This document shows positions 20,332-20,882 of a stretch of 20,882 bases of DNA, piece after piece; the stretch's first letter is position 1, and each line of letters opens with the position of its first letter. The DNA lies in the NCBI GenBank assembly GCA_001780895.1, contig MFJJ01000058.1, positions 1 to 20,882 on the forward strand. The letters are read 5' to 3'. Source of the stretch: Candidatus Gottesmanbacteria bacterium RIFCSPHIGHO2_01_FULL_46_14. GTDB lineage: Bacteria > Patescibacteriota > Microgenomatia > UBA10105 > UBA927. A program made the position numbers and the translations under genes. A model generated the notes under the pieces. It did no database searches and was not told where the DNA came from. It worked only from the letters and a program-made list of their open reading frames with translations.

Positions 20332-20576
20332 ACGTAGTTATCTCTCCGAAGGCAAGTAAGCAGCTGAATAAGCTTCCGGCGAAAGAGGGATTAAAAATTA
20401 TACGAAAGCTCCGAGCCTTAGAATCAATTCCTTATATTGGTAAACGCCTCGCGGGCAAATTACAAGGCTTGTATACGCTGCGTGCCTGGCCTTACAGGAT
20501 CATTTACCGAATTCTGAAAGAACAGAAGATAATCTTGGTTGAAACCATAGAGCACCGGCAAGGAGTGTATAAATAG
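20328..20576 (+). CDS. RelE/ParE-family toxin
   Basis: 82 aa of the RelE/ParE fold: two helices (SPKASKQLNKLPAKEGLKIIRKLRALE), then strands with GKRLAGKLQGLYTLRAWPYRIIYRILKEQKIILVETIEHRQGVYK. The YRIIYRI strand and terminal HRxxVY are diagnostic. Either an mRNA interferase or a gyrase poison; the sequence does not decide. Overlaps its antitoxin by 4 nt and converges on the VOC gene 5 nt downstream. Confidence 0.93.
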   Translation: MNVVISPKASKQLNKLPAKEGLKIIRKLRALESIPYIGKRLAGKLQGLYTLRAWPYRIIYRILKEQKIILVETIEHRQGVYK

Positions 20577-20581
20577 GTTGA

Positions 20582-20882
20582 CTAATTCTGAGGTGGCTTT
20601 GCCCACATTTCGTCGGCACTCACTTTTTTGGCTTCTTTTTCGGAGTAGGGGGCGATGAAAACGAGAACAACACCATCGGGGTCTTTGACCACCACCTCAA
20701 GCGTACCCCAGTAATAATGTCTTGGCCCCACCGCCAGAGGAATGCCAGCCTTTTTGCATCGCTCAAGAACGCCCGTAATACTGTCAACATTGATCATTAA
20801 AGAAATTTTAGAGTTTTTGACGCGTGCCTTGAATACATTCGGTTTGACCGCCCGATGGCCATCGGCAATCTCGAGTTTGCAC
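20582..20882 (-). CDS. Glyoxalase/VOC-family protein, 5' end missing
   Basis: The minus-strand frame stays open from the window end (CKLEIADGHRAVKPNVFKAR at 20881-20822), through an internal Met at 20797, to the stop at 20582. The segment ISLMINVDSITGVLERCKKAGIP, then WGTLEVVVKDPDGVVLVFIAP, is the second half of a VOC (glyoxalase/bleomycin-resistance) fold, with the closing DPDGV.L.F motif. It is metal-dependent in many family members; substrate unknown. The C-terminal tail ends EMWAKPPQN. Confidence 0.82.
   Translation of the reverse strand, partial: CKLEIADGHRAVKPNVFKARVKNSKISLMINVDSITGVLERCKKAGIPLAVGPRHYYWGTLEVVVKDPDGVVLVFIAPYSEKEAKKVSADEMWAKPPQN

Noticed and set aside
1..20882. CRISPR array, rRNA genes or insertion sequences
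   Set aside because: No regularly spaced repeats, no rRNA sequence and no transposase gene were seen. The only recombinase looks like a Xer protein.

Overview
The window most resembles a genome of the Candidate Phyla Radiation (Patescibacteria), probably Microgenomates-like. This is an inference from gene style and order. The genes are short, tightly packed and often overlap by 4 nt. There is a yraN-comM-dprA competence block, a FtsB/DivIC-like protein, a XerC/D-like recombinase, a membrane-anchored TraD/HerA-type ATPase, many toxin-antitoxin pairs, and short palindromes inside genes and RNA genes. No rRNA, CRISPR array or intact insertion sequence is visible.

Layout. 1-4598: an incomplete, very basic membrane protein, a small basic-tailed protein and a 782-aa DNA-transfer-type ATPase, likely one functional locus. 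4595-5618: a Fic enzyme with a C-terminal MerR-like domain. 5676-7375: a D-Ala-D-Ala-ligase-like ATP-grasp enzyme, a broken tRNA, tRNA-Ile(UAU) and isopentenyl-diphosphate isomerase, whose start codon lies 4 nt after the tRNA. 7384-9032: a Cys-rich small protein, the XerC/D recombinase and the FtsB/DivIC protein. 9119-9925: tRNA-Met(CAU) and a Phd-VapC pair. 9824-12863: GIY-YIG nuclease, YraN, ComM and DprA on the minus strand. 12928-13481: a RelB-like/RelE-like pair. 13541-13778: a structurally odd tRNA(CAU), a strong terminator and a GIY-YIG remnant. 13918-17576: polysaccharide deacetylase, an unknown protein, an AbrB-Doc pair, an isoprenylcysteine-methyltransferase-like membrane enzyme, a membrane-anchored thermonuclease and another unknown. 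17589-19973: a T-box riboswitch with terminator controlling an aspartate racemase-like gene and a tryptophanyl-tRNA synthetase fused to a Trbp111/EMAP-II-type tRNA-binding domain. 20020-20576: a YefM-RelE pair. 20582 to the end: an incomplete glyoxalase/VOC protein on the minus strand.

Two themes run through the window. First, many promoters (TTGACA, about 17 bp, TATAMT) sit so close to the start codon that the mRNA would be leaderless or nearly so. Several conventional longest-ORF starts would lie inside these promoters, so downstream starts are chosen here. Second, short palindromes and tandem repeats occur inside coding and RNA genes: a 15-bp palindrome at the TrpRS domain junction and again in the first gene, a 16-bp palindrome in XerC, a 32-nt double hairpin in a tRNA remnant, and 7-nt repeats in the FtsB tail. 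The strongest regulatory find is the T-box leader.
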